Shown in pieces: positions 26,440 to 34,838 of a DNA stretch of 64,000 nucleotides. Origin of the DNA: Rhodococcus ruber NBRC 15591. GTDB lineage: Bacteria > Actinomycetota > Actinomycetes > Mycobacteriales > Mycobacteriaceae. The stretch's first letter is position 1. Every line of letters starts with the position of its first letter. Under the pieces are notes generated by a model that searched no databases, had not been told where the DNA came from, and worked only from the letters and a program-made list of their open reading frames with translations. Position numbers and translations under genes: made by a program. Location of the stretch: NCBI RefSeq assembly GCF_001894945.1, contig NZ_BCXE01000007.1:1-64000 (forward strand), read 5' to 3'.

Positions 26440-27966
26440 TCAAGCCGGGTCCCCGTCGCGGGAGTGCGGGACGTCCGGAAGTATGCGCGGCCGCCCGTCC
26501 GCACCGATCACGAGAGTCCCCGCCCCGGGGAGGATGTCCCCGGTCTCGACCGAGTCGAACGCCCCGATCGTCGCCAGGCTGCCCGGCCGGACCCGCCGCA
26601 GGACGTACTGCCACACCGTGCCGGACACCGCGACCGCCGCGAGCGCCGCGGGCACGATCCACACGCCGTGCGCGGTGCCGTCGACGGCGATGTAGCCGAG
26701 CAGACCGATCCCCAGGACCGAGACGAACACCGCGGCCGCCCGCGTCACCACGGTGTGCTCGCCGATGCGGTGCAGGAACCGCCACGACGCGACGGCCACC
26801 AGTGTGTAGGCCACGACGAGGCCGATCTCGACGACACCGTCGAACGACCCCGAATCCGCCTCCGCGAGGGACGCATACAGGCATGCACCGGTGAGACTCG
26901 CGGCCGTGAAGGCGAGCACGCTCACATGCGGGGTGCGGAACCGGTCGTGGACCCGGGCGAGGGTGCTCGGCAGCACCCGCTCGACGCCCATCGAATACAG
27001 CAACCGCGAACCGGCTTGCGCGCAGCCCAGGGTCGACGCCAGCCACGAGCACGTCATACCCGCCTGCACGGCGAGCACCACGCCGACACTCGCGCCGGAC
27101 GCCGTGCCGTCGAAGTACGCGCCGACGACGACGGCGGCGTGACCGGACAACGCGGCCCAGGCAGCGAACACGAACAGCACACCGACGACGACGGGAGAGA
27201 TCAGCACGGTGCGCGTGACGGTCACCAACGGCCGCTTGGCTTCCGGGCCGAAGAACGCGGCGCTCTCGAAGCCGGCCATCGACAGCACGGTGAGCATCGC
27301 GAGGAACGGCATGATGCTCAGCGGGGCGTCCGGCAGTTCGGTGGTGGCCGGGCCCGCCCCGGCCGGGGTGCCCACCATGAGCGCCACGACGAGCACGAGC
27401 GAACACGTCTCGACCAGCAGGATCGCGCGCGTCGCGAACCGCACCCCACGCACGGTGATCACCGCGACGGCGAGCGCCACGAGACCGATCGTGACCGACC
27501 ACGGCGCGGCACCGGACACGTGCACACCGAGCAGGTCGGCGATGCGGAGCAGGCTCTGCGCGGCCTGCGACATCACCGAGATCGAGATGCCGAGATAGCC
27601 CACCAGCAGGGCCGCGCCCGTGGTGAGGGTCGCGCGGGCACTCAGGCCCTGGAACACGAAGCTGTAGAGCGAGCCGGCCGCGGCGAGCCGCCGCGTGAAC
27701 TGCGTGATGCACAGCGCCACCGACGCCACCACGGCGGTGGTCCCCGCGATCGCGAGCAGGCCGCCCACGCCCGGGCGGTGAGTCACCATCCACAGCGCGA
27801 TGAACACCATCCCGGTGGCCGGCGCGATCGTCGACAGGGACTGGCCGAGCAGGTCGACGGGGGTGAGCTGCCGGCGGCCGAGGGCACGCAGCGGCGAGTA
27901 CACCGGATCCCGGCGAGTTCCGGCATCCCGTGAGCGGGCAATCGCGGCCCGGAGTGCGGTTGTCAC
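26440..27966 (-). CDS. APC-superfamily amino acid/amine permease
   Basis: Membrane transporter of about 508 aa with around twelve helices. APC family signs: LLGQSLSTIAPATGMVF in helix 1, AGSLYSFVFQGLSARATL, and MAGFESAAFFGPEAKRPL, the conserved helix 6 region. GTG at 27966 has GGGAC about ten bases upstream; the frame extends to 28047 but without membrane-protein character. It stands divergent from an amine dehydrogenase cluster, so an amine or amino acid substrate is plausible. This link is inferred from position only. Confidence 0.85.
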   Translation of the reverse strand: MTTALRAAIARSRDAGTRRDPVYSPLRALGRRQLTPVDLLGQSLSTIAPATGMVFIALWMVTHRPGVGGLLAIAGTTAVVASVALCITQFTRRLAAAGSLYSFVFQGLSARATLTTGAALLVGYLGISISVMSQAAQSLLRIADLLGVHVSGAAPWSVTIGLVALAVAVITVRGVRFATRAILLVETCSLVLVVALMVGTPAGAGPATTELPDAPLSIMPFLAMLTVLSMAGFESAAFFGPEAKRPLVTVTRTVLISPVVVGVLFVFAAWAALSGHAAVVVGAYFDGTASGASVGVVLAVQAGMTCSWLASTLGCAQAGSRLLYSMGVERVLPSTLARVHDRFRTPHVSVLAFTAASLTGACLYASLAEADSGSFDGVVEIGLVVAYTLVAVASWRFLHRIGEHTVVTRAAAVFVSVLGIGLLGYIAVDGTAHGVWIVPAALAAVAVSGTVWQYVLRRVRPGSLATIGAFDSVETGDILPGAGTLVIGADGRPRILPDVPHSRDGDPA

Positions 27967-28339
27967 GATCGTCGTGTCCCGTCTGTGCGTCCGTGCGGCC
28001 GGCGGTGCCGGCACCCGGGCGGTGAACCGCCTCAGGGCGAGGGACAACGTAGCGCCGCGGTGTTACGCGACGGTTTCCTCCGCGAACGACATGTGGACGG
28101 CAAGTGGGAATCCGCCCGGGACAGCGCTGTGGCCCGCGCCACCCCACGGCCCGGGTGCCCGGCGAACAGGTCCTCCGAAAGGTCGAGAAACCGCGCCCAC
28201 CTGCAGCGTTCGCATGAGGCGCACCGCGACGCCGGGTTCCACTCGCGGTGCCCCCGGACGTTTCCCCGACGACCCGTTCGCGACGCATCCGGTGCGCACG
28301 ATTGAGCGGCACGATCATTCGACTGCGAAGGGGACGACC
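27967..28339. other. Divergent control region of permease and mau-like operon
   Basis: No gene supported on either strand. It should contain both promoters. An inverted repeat GCACCGCG/CGCGGTGC (28221-28228 and 28244-28251, 15-base spacer) is a candidate site for the IclR protein. AGGGGA before 28340 is the ribosome site of the first mau gene. Confidence 0.5.
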
Positions 28340-28930
28340 ATGATGTGGGCGGTGGTAGCGGCGCTCGTCGGCGGGACGTTGTTGCTCGCGGGGGTGCCGA
28401 AGGCCGGCGATCACGAGGGGCTGCTGCGCGTTGTCCGCGGTTACCGGCTGCTGCCGTCCGGGGTCGAGCGGGTGGTCGCGCGGGTGCTGCCCGCCGCCGA
28501 GATCGTCGTGGGTGCCCTGCTGGTGTTCGGCGTCGCCGGCCGCACCGCCGCGGCCGCCGCAGCGGTGCTGTTCCTCGGCTTCTTCGTCGGCCTCACCGTG
28601 AACCTCGCCCGCGGCCGGCGCGAGCTCGACTGCGGCTGCTTCGCGTTCGGCGACCACGATGCGGCGCCGCGTATCGGCTGGTTCCACTCGGTGCGGGCCG
28701 GCGGGTTCGCCGTCGTGTCGATCGTGCTGGCCCTCACCGGGCCCCCGGGCATCGGCGTGCTCGAGCAGGCGGCAGCGCTCGCACTCGCGGCGCTCGTCCT
28801 CACCGCCGCCCTCGCGGCAGCCCAGTTGCGCGCCGTGGTCCACGTCGGGCGCCGGCCCGTCGACGAACACCTGACCCCCGCGTCCGCCGAACTGCGTGCC
28901 GTCGCCACCGTGTCGCGCTACGGCGCCTGA
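28340..28930 (+). CDS. mauE: MauE-like membrane protein
   Basis: Integral membrane protein of 196 aa with four or five helices, of the MauE/DoxX-like group. LLLAGVPKAGDHEGLLRVVRGYRLLP, EIVVGALLVFGVAGR and the cysteine pair in LDCGCFAFG, where MauE proteins carry a redox-type motif, are visible. In Gram-negative mau clusters MauE works with MauD to form disulfides of the amine dehydrogenase small subunit. First gene of the operon. ATG-ATG start with AGGGGA seven bases upstream. Confidence 0.85.
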   Translation: MMWAVVAALVGGTLLLAGVPKAGDHEGLLRVVRGYRLLPSGVERVVARVLPAAEIVVGALLVFGVAGRTAAAAAAVLFLGFFVGLTVNLARGRRELDCGCFAFGDHDAAPRIGWFHSVRAGGFAVVSIVLALTGPPGIGVLEQAAALALAALVLTAALAAAQLRAVVHVGRRPVDEHLTPASAELRAVATVSRYGA

Positions 28931-28971
28931 GAACCCCTCTCCCGAAACCCTTTCCGAGACAGGACCGATAG

Positions 28972-29586
28972 ATGGACACCATTCTTCTCGTTGCGGTCAC
29001 CGTGCTGACGGCGGCGGTCGCCGTGCTGTTCCTGATGGTGCTCGCGCTGGCCCGCGAGATCGGCCGGGTGCAGGTCCGGCTCGGACCCCTCGGGGCCCGC
29101 ATGATGGACACCGGCCCGAAGATCGAGCAGGCGGGTCCGTCCTTCCGTGGCCTCACCGACCACGTCGGACGCACCGTCGGCATCGGCGGGCACCGGGACC
29201 GGCCGCAGCTGCTGCTGTTCACGGCGCCCACCTGCTCCACCTGCAAGAGTCTGCTGCCCGGCGTCCGCGCGATGGCCAAGGCGGAGAGGGACTTCGACGT
29301 CGTGATCGTCTCCGACGGCACACCCGAGGAGCACCGGCAGTTCCTCGCCGGCAGCAACATCGGCACCGAACTGAGCTACGTCGACGGCCGCGACGTCGGC
29401 ATCGCCTACCAGGTCGGCACCACGCCCTACGGGGTGATCCTCGACGAGCACGGCAAGATCCGCGCCAAGGGCCTGTGCAACCACATGGCCCAGGTCGAGA
29501 GCCTGCTCAACGCCCTCGAGACCGGCACCCCGTCGCTGCAGCACCTGCACGAACAGGCCAAGGCCCGCGCCGCCGCGAGCGCCTGA
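28972..29586 (+). CDS. mauD: MauD-like thioredoxin-fold protein
   Basis: Membrane-anchored thioredoxin-like protein of 204 aa. A single N-terminal helix (about 4-26) is followed by an extracytoplasmic domain with Cys88-Ser-Thr-Cys91 in LLFTAPTCSTCKSLLP and a cis-Pro site GTTPYGVILD. MauD is required for correct disulfide formation of the cysteine-rich MauA. Here it directly precedes a MauA homologue with fourteen conserved-region cysteines. Spacing of 41 bp to mauE and 27 bp to mauA supports one transcript. Confidence 0.88.
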   Translation: MDTILLVAVTVLTAAVAVLFLMVLALAREIGRVQVRLGPLGARMMDTGPKIEQAGPSFRGLTDHVGRTVGIGGHRDRPQLLLFTAPTCSTCKSLLPGVRAMAKAERDFDVVIVSDGTPEEHRQFLAGSNIGTELSYVDGRDVGIAYQVGTTPYGVILDEHGKIRAKGLCNHMAQVESLLNALETGTPSLQHLHEQAKARAAASA

Positions 29587-29613
29587 ATCCCCCCGGACGA
29601 ACGGAGAGATGCG

Positions 29614-30285
29614 TTGGAAGAGATGTACGAGAACCGGTACCCGGTCGACAAGGAGACCGTCGAGGAACAGGCCGCCTGGATGGCCGGCAAGGGCGGCTCG
29701 TTCATGAGCCGGACCGGACGCCGGATGTCGGAGCAGGTGTCGCGCCGCTCGATGATCAGCCGTCTCGGCCGCTGGACGATGGGTGTGTCGGGAGTGGCGC
29801 TCATCAGCTCGCTTCCGGTGACCCGCACCGCGTTCGCGCAGGAGCCCGCACCCGATCCCGGCCCGGAACCGCTCGTGCCCGTCTACGACGGCAAGGATCC
29901 GGCCGAGTGCGAGTACTGGCGCTGGTGCAACATGGACGGCACCTCCTGCGCGGCCTGCAACGGCGGCGGAGTGACCACGTGCGCGCCGGGCAGCAAACCG
30001 GGTGCCGAATTCTGGGTCGGGTGCTGCACGAACCCCGACACCGGCAAGACCTACCTCATCGCCTACTACGACTGCTGCGGGGCCCCGTCGTGCTCCAACG
30101 CGTTCTGCGGCGAGCCGGACATGCAGGCCGTGATGTACAACCCGGTCTCGGGCAGTTACGACCAGGAGATCATCTGGTGCGTCTCCGACGAATCCCAGTC
30201 GTACACCTGCACCATGGCCCCCATCATCGGCGAGGACTGCCAGGCCCGTCCCGCCGAGCGTCCGAAGGTCGGTGCCGGATCATGA
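29614..30285 (+). CDS. mauA: Amine dehydrogenase light chain (TTQ-bearing MauA)
   Basis: Small subunit of methylamine/aromatic amine dehydrogenase, 223 aa with a twin-arginine leader (SRRSMISRLG at 43-52, cleavage after about 75). Trp134 (EFWVGC) and Trp188 (EIIWC) align with Trp57 and Trp108 of Paracoccus MauA, which form tryptophan tryptophylquinone. Asp153 (YYDCCG) aligns with catalytic Asp76 at the same 19-residue distance. All twelve disulfide cysteines have counterparts; Cys138 and Cys209 are extra. TTG start, set by GGAGAG five bases upstream. Amine oxidation would take place outside the membrane. Confidence 0.92.
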   Translation: MEEMYENRYPVDKETVEEQAAWMAGKGGSFMSRTGRRMSEQVSRRSMISRLGRWTMGVSGVALISSLPVTRTAFAQEPAPDPGPEPLVPVYDGKDPAECEYWRWCNMDGTSCAACNGGGVTTCAPGSKPGAEFWVGCCTNPDTGKTYLIAYYDCCGAPSCSNAFCGEPDMQAVMYNPVSGSYDQEIIWCVSDESQSYTCTMAPIIGEDCQARPAERPKVGAGS

Positions 30286-31595
30286 CATTGCGTTCCCGTC
30301 GCCTCGTGCGTCCCGCCGCGGCCGCCGTGCCCCTCGCGCTGCTCGTCACCCTCGCCGGCTGCGGCTCGTCCGGCGACGACCCGAGCACCGCCGGCGACGT
30401 CACCTATCCCACCGTCGAATTCACCACCCCGGGGGAGGGCATCGCCCTCGGGCACGACGACCAGGAGATCGGCGACACCATCCCCGAACCGCTGCACGTC
30501 TCCGAGATCGAGCCCATCGGGCGCGACGAACTCGTCGCCGTGGCAGGCGGATTCGGGAAGCTGGAGCTCGGTGTCAACGTCCTCGACCCGAAGACGGGTG
30601 TCGCCGGCAGCCGCATCGTCGTCGGGCCCGGCATCTGGGACCCGGTGATCCACGGCTTCGTCGGCGAGACCCCGTCCGACCCGGCCGTTCTCGCCGCCGA
30701 AGTGTGGCGTCCCCGCGGATCGCGGGGCGCCGCCGACTTCACCGTCAGCACCTACTCCGGAAACCTGCTCGAGCCCGCCGAGGCGCTGCTGCCCGACGTC
30801 GCGCGTGTGCACTCGCGGCCCGGTTCCAACGCGGTCACCTCCGACGGGCGGTACTTCGTCACCTGGGACGACGGCCTCTACGGCGTCCGCGTCGTGGACC
30901 TCGAGACGAGGCAGCAGAGCGGAGCCGTGCAGCTCGTCGGCTGCGGACCGTTCACCTGGACCGTGGACCACGAGATCTACAGCGTGTGCGAGGAGACCGG
31001 TGAGCTCGTCCGGATCTCCGTCGGCGACGACGGCGTGCCCGCCGAGACCGCCCGGGCGAAGGTGCTGCCGGACGACTTCGTCAGCGCGCGGAAGGTCGGG
31101 TGGGCCGCCGAGGCACGCAAGGCCCTGCTGGTCGGGGAGAACGGCGACGTGTACGTCTTCGACTTCTCGAACGGCCTGCCGCAGGACTCGGTGACGCCGA
31201 TCGGCAACGCCGGCCGGCCCGAGGGCCGGTTCGCGAGCGACGTCATCGACAACACCGGCACCCGGATCGCGATCGCCTACACCGACTCACCGATCCATCC
31301 CAGTTCCGCCCGCGGCGGCGACCTGGCCCGCATCGTGCTGTCCGACGCCGCGAACCTCGCGCCGATCCGGTCGCTGAGCCTGCCGGACCTGGGACTGACC
31401 GACATCGCGAGCATGGCGTTCTCCGTGGACGGCGCCACGTTCTACGTGCTCGGCGGCAACCCGGAGGGGCAGGGCGAGGCGGCGCAGCGCATCGTCGGGT
31501 TCGACGCCGCGACCGGGCAGCAGGTCTCCTCGGTGGAGATCAGCGGCAACGTCGAGGATTTCACCGATCTGCTCACCCCCGAGGTGATCGGATGA
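30282..31595 (+). CDS. Lipidated beta-propeller, probable amine dehydrogenase heavy chain
   Basis: Exported protein of 437 aa with lipobox LAGC near residue 27, then repeated four-strand modules that fit a seven-bladed propeller (VNVLDPKTGVAG, YGVRVVDLETRQQSG, GDVYVFDFSNG, RIVGFDAATGQQVSS). ATG overlaps the mauA stop by 4 bp. In known enzymes the large subunit MauB/AauB is a soluble periplasmic propeller of similar size, encoded beside mauA. This one would be anchored in the membrane. Direct sequence resemblance to MauB is weak, so the assignment rests on fold and position. Confidence 0.7.
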   Translation: MTLRSRRLVRPAAAAVPLALLVTLAGCGSSGDDPSTAGDVTYPTVEFTTPGEGIALGHDDQEIGDTIPEPLHVSEIEPIGRDELVAVAGGFGKLELGVNVLDPKTGVAGSRIVVGPGIWDPVIHGFVGETPSDPAVLAAEVWRPRGSRGAADFTVSTYSGNLLEPAEALLPDVARVHSRPGSNAVTSDGRYFVTWDDGLYGVRVVDLETRQQSGAVQLVGCGPFTWTVDHEIYSVCEETGELVRISVGDDGVPAETARAKVLPDDFVSARKVGWAAEARKALLVGENGDVYVFDFSNGLPQDSVTPIGNAGRPEGRFASDVIDNTGTRIAIAYTDSPIHPSSARGGDLARIVLSDAANLAPIRSLSLPDLGLTDIASMAFSVDGATFYVLGGNPEGQGEAAQRIVGFDAATGQQVSSVEISGNVEDFTDLLTPEVIG

Positions 31596-33202
31596 GACCA
31601 CCCGGCGCCGTGTTGGGCCGGCGCAGGTTCCTGGCCCTCGGCTCCCTCGGGGCCGGGGCGCTGGGGATGAGCGCGCTCGGGTTCGGCGCCGCCGGCTGCG
31701 CCACCGCATCGTCCGGTACGCAACCGGCCGGCGCCGGCGCGGAGAACGGGGCGGCGGCCGATCTCGACTACATTTCCCCGGCCGACCCGGAGGTCGCCGC
31801 CGCCGAGGCCGCCCGCGGCTGGAACGGCACCGTGGCGTCGTTCGCGCTGGCCGCCGGCGTCGCCACCGTCGACCTGGGTGGGCATCTCGTCGACACCTGG
31901 ACGTACGGGGGCCGGGCCGTCGCCCCGGAACTGCGGGTCCGCAGGGGTGACCGGCTCGACGCCGCGGTGCGCAACGACCTGCATGCCGACACCACCGTCC
32001 ACTGGCACGGCATCCGGATCCGCAACGACATGGACGGTGCCGCGCCCGTCACCCAGGCGGCGATCGCGCCCGGCACGACGTTCGACTACAGCTTCGTCGT
32101 CCCGGACCCCGGCACCCACTGGTACCACTCGCACAGCGGCCTGCAGGCCGATCGCGGGCTGTTCGGCGCCCTGATCGTCGAGGACCCCGACGACCGCACC
32201 GGCGCCGACGCCGACGCCGTGCTGGTCCTCGACGACTGGCTCGACGGTCTCGGCACCACACCCGACGCGGTGCTCACCGCGCTCAACCCCGCGATCTCCG
32301 GTGGGCACGGCGGGCACGGCGGTGGTGCGGCACCCGGGGCGCAGCCCGCCGGGGACCTGGACGTCGCCCGGCAGCTGGTGAGTGCCGGGCACGGCGACTC
32401 CGCGGCGCTCGGCGGGATGACCCAGCACATCGCGTACCCGCTGCACCTGATCAACGGCCGGTCCCCGAACGATCCCACCCCGGTCGTCGCCGCGGCGGGG
32501 CAGCGCGTGCGGCTGCGGATCGTCAACGCGGCGGCCGAGACCCCGTACCGGTTCGCGGTGGCCGGGCACGAACTCACGATCGTCGCGGCGGACGGCTTCG
32601 ACGTGCAGCCCACCGTCGCCGACACGATCGTCGTCGGAATGGCGCAACGCTACGACGTCCTCGTCACCGTGAAGTCGGGCGTGTGGCCGATCGTCGCGAA
32701 GGTCGAAGGGCGGCCAGGATATGCCTCGACGGTGCTGCGCACCCCGGACGCGGTGCCGATGGCCGACGCCGACGTGGGCGGCGCGATCCCCGAACTCGGC
32801 GGCCGGCTCGTCGCGGAGAGCGCGTTGCGGCCCGTCGAGGCCGTGCGGCTCGATCCACGCGAACCCGATCGGGACTACCGGATCGAGCTGATCCAGGCCG
32901 GGGGCCGCTACGTGTGGGGCATGGCCGGGACCGACGCCGGCCGCCTGGTCATGAAACAGGGTGAGCGCGTGCGGATCACGATGAAGAACTCGTCGACGAT
33001 GTGGCACCCGATGCACACGCACGGGCACACCTTCGCGGTGGGCGCCTACGGCGGACTGCGCCGCGACACCGTCAACGTGCTGCCCGGTACCGAACTCGCG
33101 ATCGAATTCGACGCCGACAATCCGGGTGAATGGATGTTCCACTGCCACAACGCCTACCACTTCGAAGCCGGTATGACCGCGAATCTGCGGTACATCCGAT
33201 GA
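31592..33202 (+). CDS. TAT-exported multicopper oxidase
   Basis: Three-domain multicopper oxidase of 536 aa. A twin-arginine leader (GRRRFLALG) is followed by a possible lipobox AAGC. All four copper motifs are present: HWHGIRI, HWYHSHSG, HPMHTHGH and HCHNAYHFEAGM, the last with the type 1 Cys and an axial Met. A short His/Gly-rich insertion (GGHGGHGGG) follows domain 1. It reduces O2 to water with electrons from a donor. Within a mau-type operon, and overlapping its upstream neighbour by 4 bp, the donor is probably the amine dehydrogenase through the cupredoxins. Copper or phenol oxidase activity is the alternative. Confidence 0.9.
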   Translation: MRPPGAVLGRRRFLALGSLGAGALGMSALGFGAAGCATASSGTQPAGAGAENGAAADLDYISPADPEVAAAEAARGWNGTVASFALAAGVATVDLGGHLVDTWTYGGRAVAPELRVRRGDRLDAAVRNDLHADTTVHWHGIRIRNDMDGAAPVTQAAIAPGTTFDYSFVVPDPGTHWYHSHSGLQADRGLFGALIVEDPDDRTGADADAVLVLDDWLDGLGTTPDAVLTALNPAISGGHGGHGGGAAPGAQPAGDLDVARQLVSAGHGDSAALGGMTQHIAYPLHLINGRSPNDPTPVVAAAGQRVRLRIVNAAAETPYRFAVAGHELTIVAADGFDVQPTVADTIVVGMAQRYDVLVTVKSGVWPIVAKVEGRPGYASTVLRTPDAVPMADADVGGAIPELGGRLVAESALRPVEAVRLDPREPDRDYRIELIQAGGRYVWGMAGTDAGRLVMKQGERVRITMKNSSTMWHPMHTHGHTFAVGAYGGLRRDTVNVLPGTELAIEFDADNPGEWMFHCHNAYHFEAGMTANLRYIR

Positions 33203-33213
33203 GAGGAATCGTC

Positions 33214-33558
33214 ATGCGAAAGTCCGCCGTCCTGCTCGCCGGCCTGCTGACCGCGGTGAGCCTGTCCGCCTGCGGCACCGCCGGAGGTTCGGCCGAGCCC
33301 ACCGTCGTCGTGGAGGTGAAGAACATGGCCTACAACCCGGAGTCGGTGACGATCGAGAAGGGCCAGACCGTCGAGTGGCGCTTCGACGACGGCGGACTGC
33401 CGCACGACGTGGTGGGGGAGGGCCCTCTCGAGGGCCGGCTGAAGAGCGAGCTCCTCACCGAGGGAACGTATTCCTACACCTTCGACGAATCCGGCACCTT
33501 CACGTATCACTGCACGCCGCACCCGATGATGGTCGGCACCGTGATCGTCCGGGAATGA
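33214..33558 (+). CDS. Lipoprotein cupredoxin (amicyanin/plastocyanin type), copy 1
   Basis: Small blue-copper protein of 114 aa with lipobox SLSAC. Type 1 copper ligands: His in GGLPHDVVGEG, then Cys, His and Met in YHCTPHPMMVG. In Gram-negative mau systems the cupredoxin amicyanin (mauC) takes electrons from TTQ, and this gene is placed to do the same. GAGAGGA six bases before ATG 33214 decides the start over an in-frame ATG at 33199 that overlaps the oxidase stop. Confidence 0.88.
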   Translation: MRKSAVLLAGLLTAVSLSACGTAGGSAEPTVVVEVKNMAYNPESVTIEKGQTVEWRFDDGGLPHDVVGEGPLEGRLKSELLTEGTYSYTFDESGTFTYHCTPHPMMVGTVIVRE

Positions 33559-33887
33559 GCCGGCAGCCGGGGTGGGCTGCGGCCCTGCTGTTTCCGCTCG
33601 TCGCGGCCTGCGGCCCGTCCGATCGCCCCCCGGACGCGGTGGTGGTCGTCCGCAACGTCCACTTCGCGCCGCCCGACGTGACCGTGCCGGCCGGCGGCAC
33701 CGTCGAATGGCGGTTCGAGGACGGCGGGGTGCTGCACCAGGTCGTATCGGAGGGGTCGTTCGACAGCGGGATCACCGCGGAGGGTACGTACTCCCGCACC
33801 TTCGACGAACCGGGCACCTACCCGTACACCTGCTCGGTCCACCGGTACATGACCGGCACCGTCACCGTCACCGTCACCGAATCCTGA
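33555..33887 (+). CDS. Lipoprotein cupredoxin, copy 2
   Basis: Second blue-copper lipoprotein, 110 aa (lipobox LVAAC), overlapping copy 1 by 4 bp. Ligands: His in GGVLHQVVSEG and Cys, His, Met in YTCSVHRYMTG. The two copies share the scaffold ...VTxxxGxTVEWRFxDGG and ...GTYSxTFDExGT, so they are a tandem duplication that has diverged around the copper site (THPMM-like versus SVHRYM). Different potentials or partners are possible: one facing the dehydrogenase, one facing the oxidase. Confidence 0.87.
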   Translation: MSRQPGWAAALLFPLVAACGPSDRPPDAVVVVRNVHFAPPDVTVPAGGTVEWRFEDGGVLHQVVSEGSFDSGITAEGTYSRTFDEPGTYPYTCSVHRYMTGTVTVTVTES

Positions 33888-33932
33888 ACCAGCCGTCCGT
33901 ATCCGGAAAACACCGATCCCCTGGAGGAAGTC

Positions 33933-34769
33933 ATGACCGCAGTTCTCGCGCACGAGCCGCTGACGACGGACGTGCCGGACATCCGTCCCACCCTGCAGAA
34001 GGCCGTGCCGTCGCACACCCGTGCGGCGCTGATCGCCGCAGCCGGCGTCGCCGGTGCCGGGGCGGCGGCGCTGCTCACCCCGTCCGGGCCCGCAGCGACG
34101 ACCGCCGCGGTCGTGGGTGCCGGAGCCGTCACCGCCCTGGCCGCGAACTGGTCGACGTGCGGCATGTCGGTCGCCGGCGTCGTCGCCGCCCCGAAGCAGC
34201 CCGACCGTCCGGGTTCGTCGACCCCGGTGCGCCGGCTCGGCTGGCACGCCCTCGGCTCGATCGCGACCGGTGCCCCGACCGGCGCGCTCGTCGGGGCGCT
34301 CGGTGCGCTCGTCGCCGGGGCGGTCCCGGTGACGTGGGCGCTCCTCGCGTGGGGTGCCGTCGCGTTCGCCTACGGCCTGCACGAGCTGGGCCTGGTGACG
34401 CTGCCGACGCCGATGCGCCGCAGGCAGCTGCCGCGGCACCTGCGCCGGTCGATGGCACCGTGGAAGGTCTCGCTGCTCTTCGGCGCCCTCATCGGGCCGG
34501 GTTTCGTGATCTTCATCCGGTCGAGCGCGTACTACCTGCTGGTGCTCGGCGTCGCCGCGGCCGGCTCACCCGTCCTCGGTGCCGCGCTGTTCACGCTCGT
34601 CTCGCTCGGCCGGTGCCTGCCGAGCCTGCTGGCGATCGTGCACACCCGCGGGGGCGGGTCGATGCCGGGCTTCCTGTCGGCGATGTGCGTGGTCGACCGC
34701 CGGGTGCAGACGCTGACCGGCGCGGCGCTCGTCGCCCTCGGCGCATTCGCGGTCGTCGCCGCACTCTGA
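33933..34769 (+). CDS. MauF-like polytopic membrane protein
   Basis: Membrane protein of 278 aa with about six to seven helices. A Cys in ANWSTCGMSVAGVV after helix 2, a cytoplasmic basic loop (TPMRRRQLPRHLRRSM) and a later SLGRCLPSLLAI are notable. Size, cysteine placement and operon position recall MauF, a membrane protein needed for amine dehydrogenase assembly. Resemblance is from memory and moderate. A CcdA/DsbD-like role with MauD and MauE is plausible. Last gene of the cluster, 45 bp after the second cupredoxin. Confidence 0.55.
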   Translation: MTAVLAHEPLTTDVPDIRPTLQKAVPSHTRAALIAAAGVAGAGAAALLTPSGPAATTAAVVGAGAVTALAANWSTCGMSVAGVVAAPKQPDRPGSSTPVRRLGWHALGSIATGAPTGALVGALGALVAGAVPVTWALLAWGAVAFAYGLHELGLVTLPTPMRRRQLPRHLRRSMAPWKVSLLFGALIGPGFVIFIRSSAYYLLVLGVAAAGSPVLGAALFTLVSLGRCLPSLLAIVHTRGGGSMPGFLSAMCVVDRRVQTLTGAALVALGAFAVVAAL

Positions 34770-34838
34770 CGTGCCTGCCCGCGGCGGCCCCGGGGCGCAC
34801 TACCGCGCCCGGGGCCGTCGCGACTAACGTCGGGCGGC

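Noticed and set aside
25682-28870. A single 1062-codon minus-strand open frame
   Set aside because: Only its last 250 codons look like protein (IclR). The rest is the antisense or shifted shadow of the APC permease and mauE in high-GC DNA.
29614-30285. mauA as a decayed pseudogene because mauG is missing
   Set aside because: Both TTQ tryptophans, the catalytic Asp, all disulfide cysteines and the TAT leader are intact, and the gene is translationally coupled to its neighbour.
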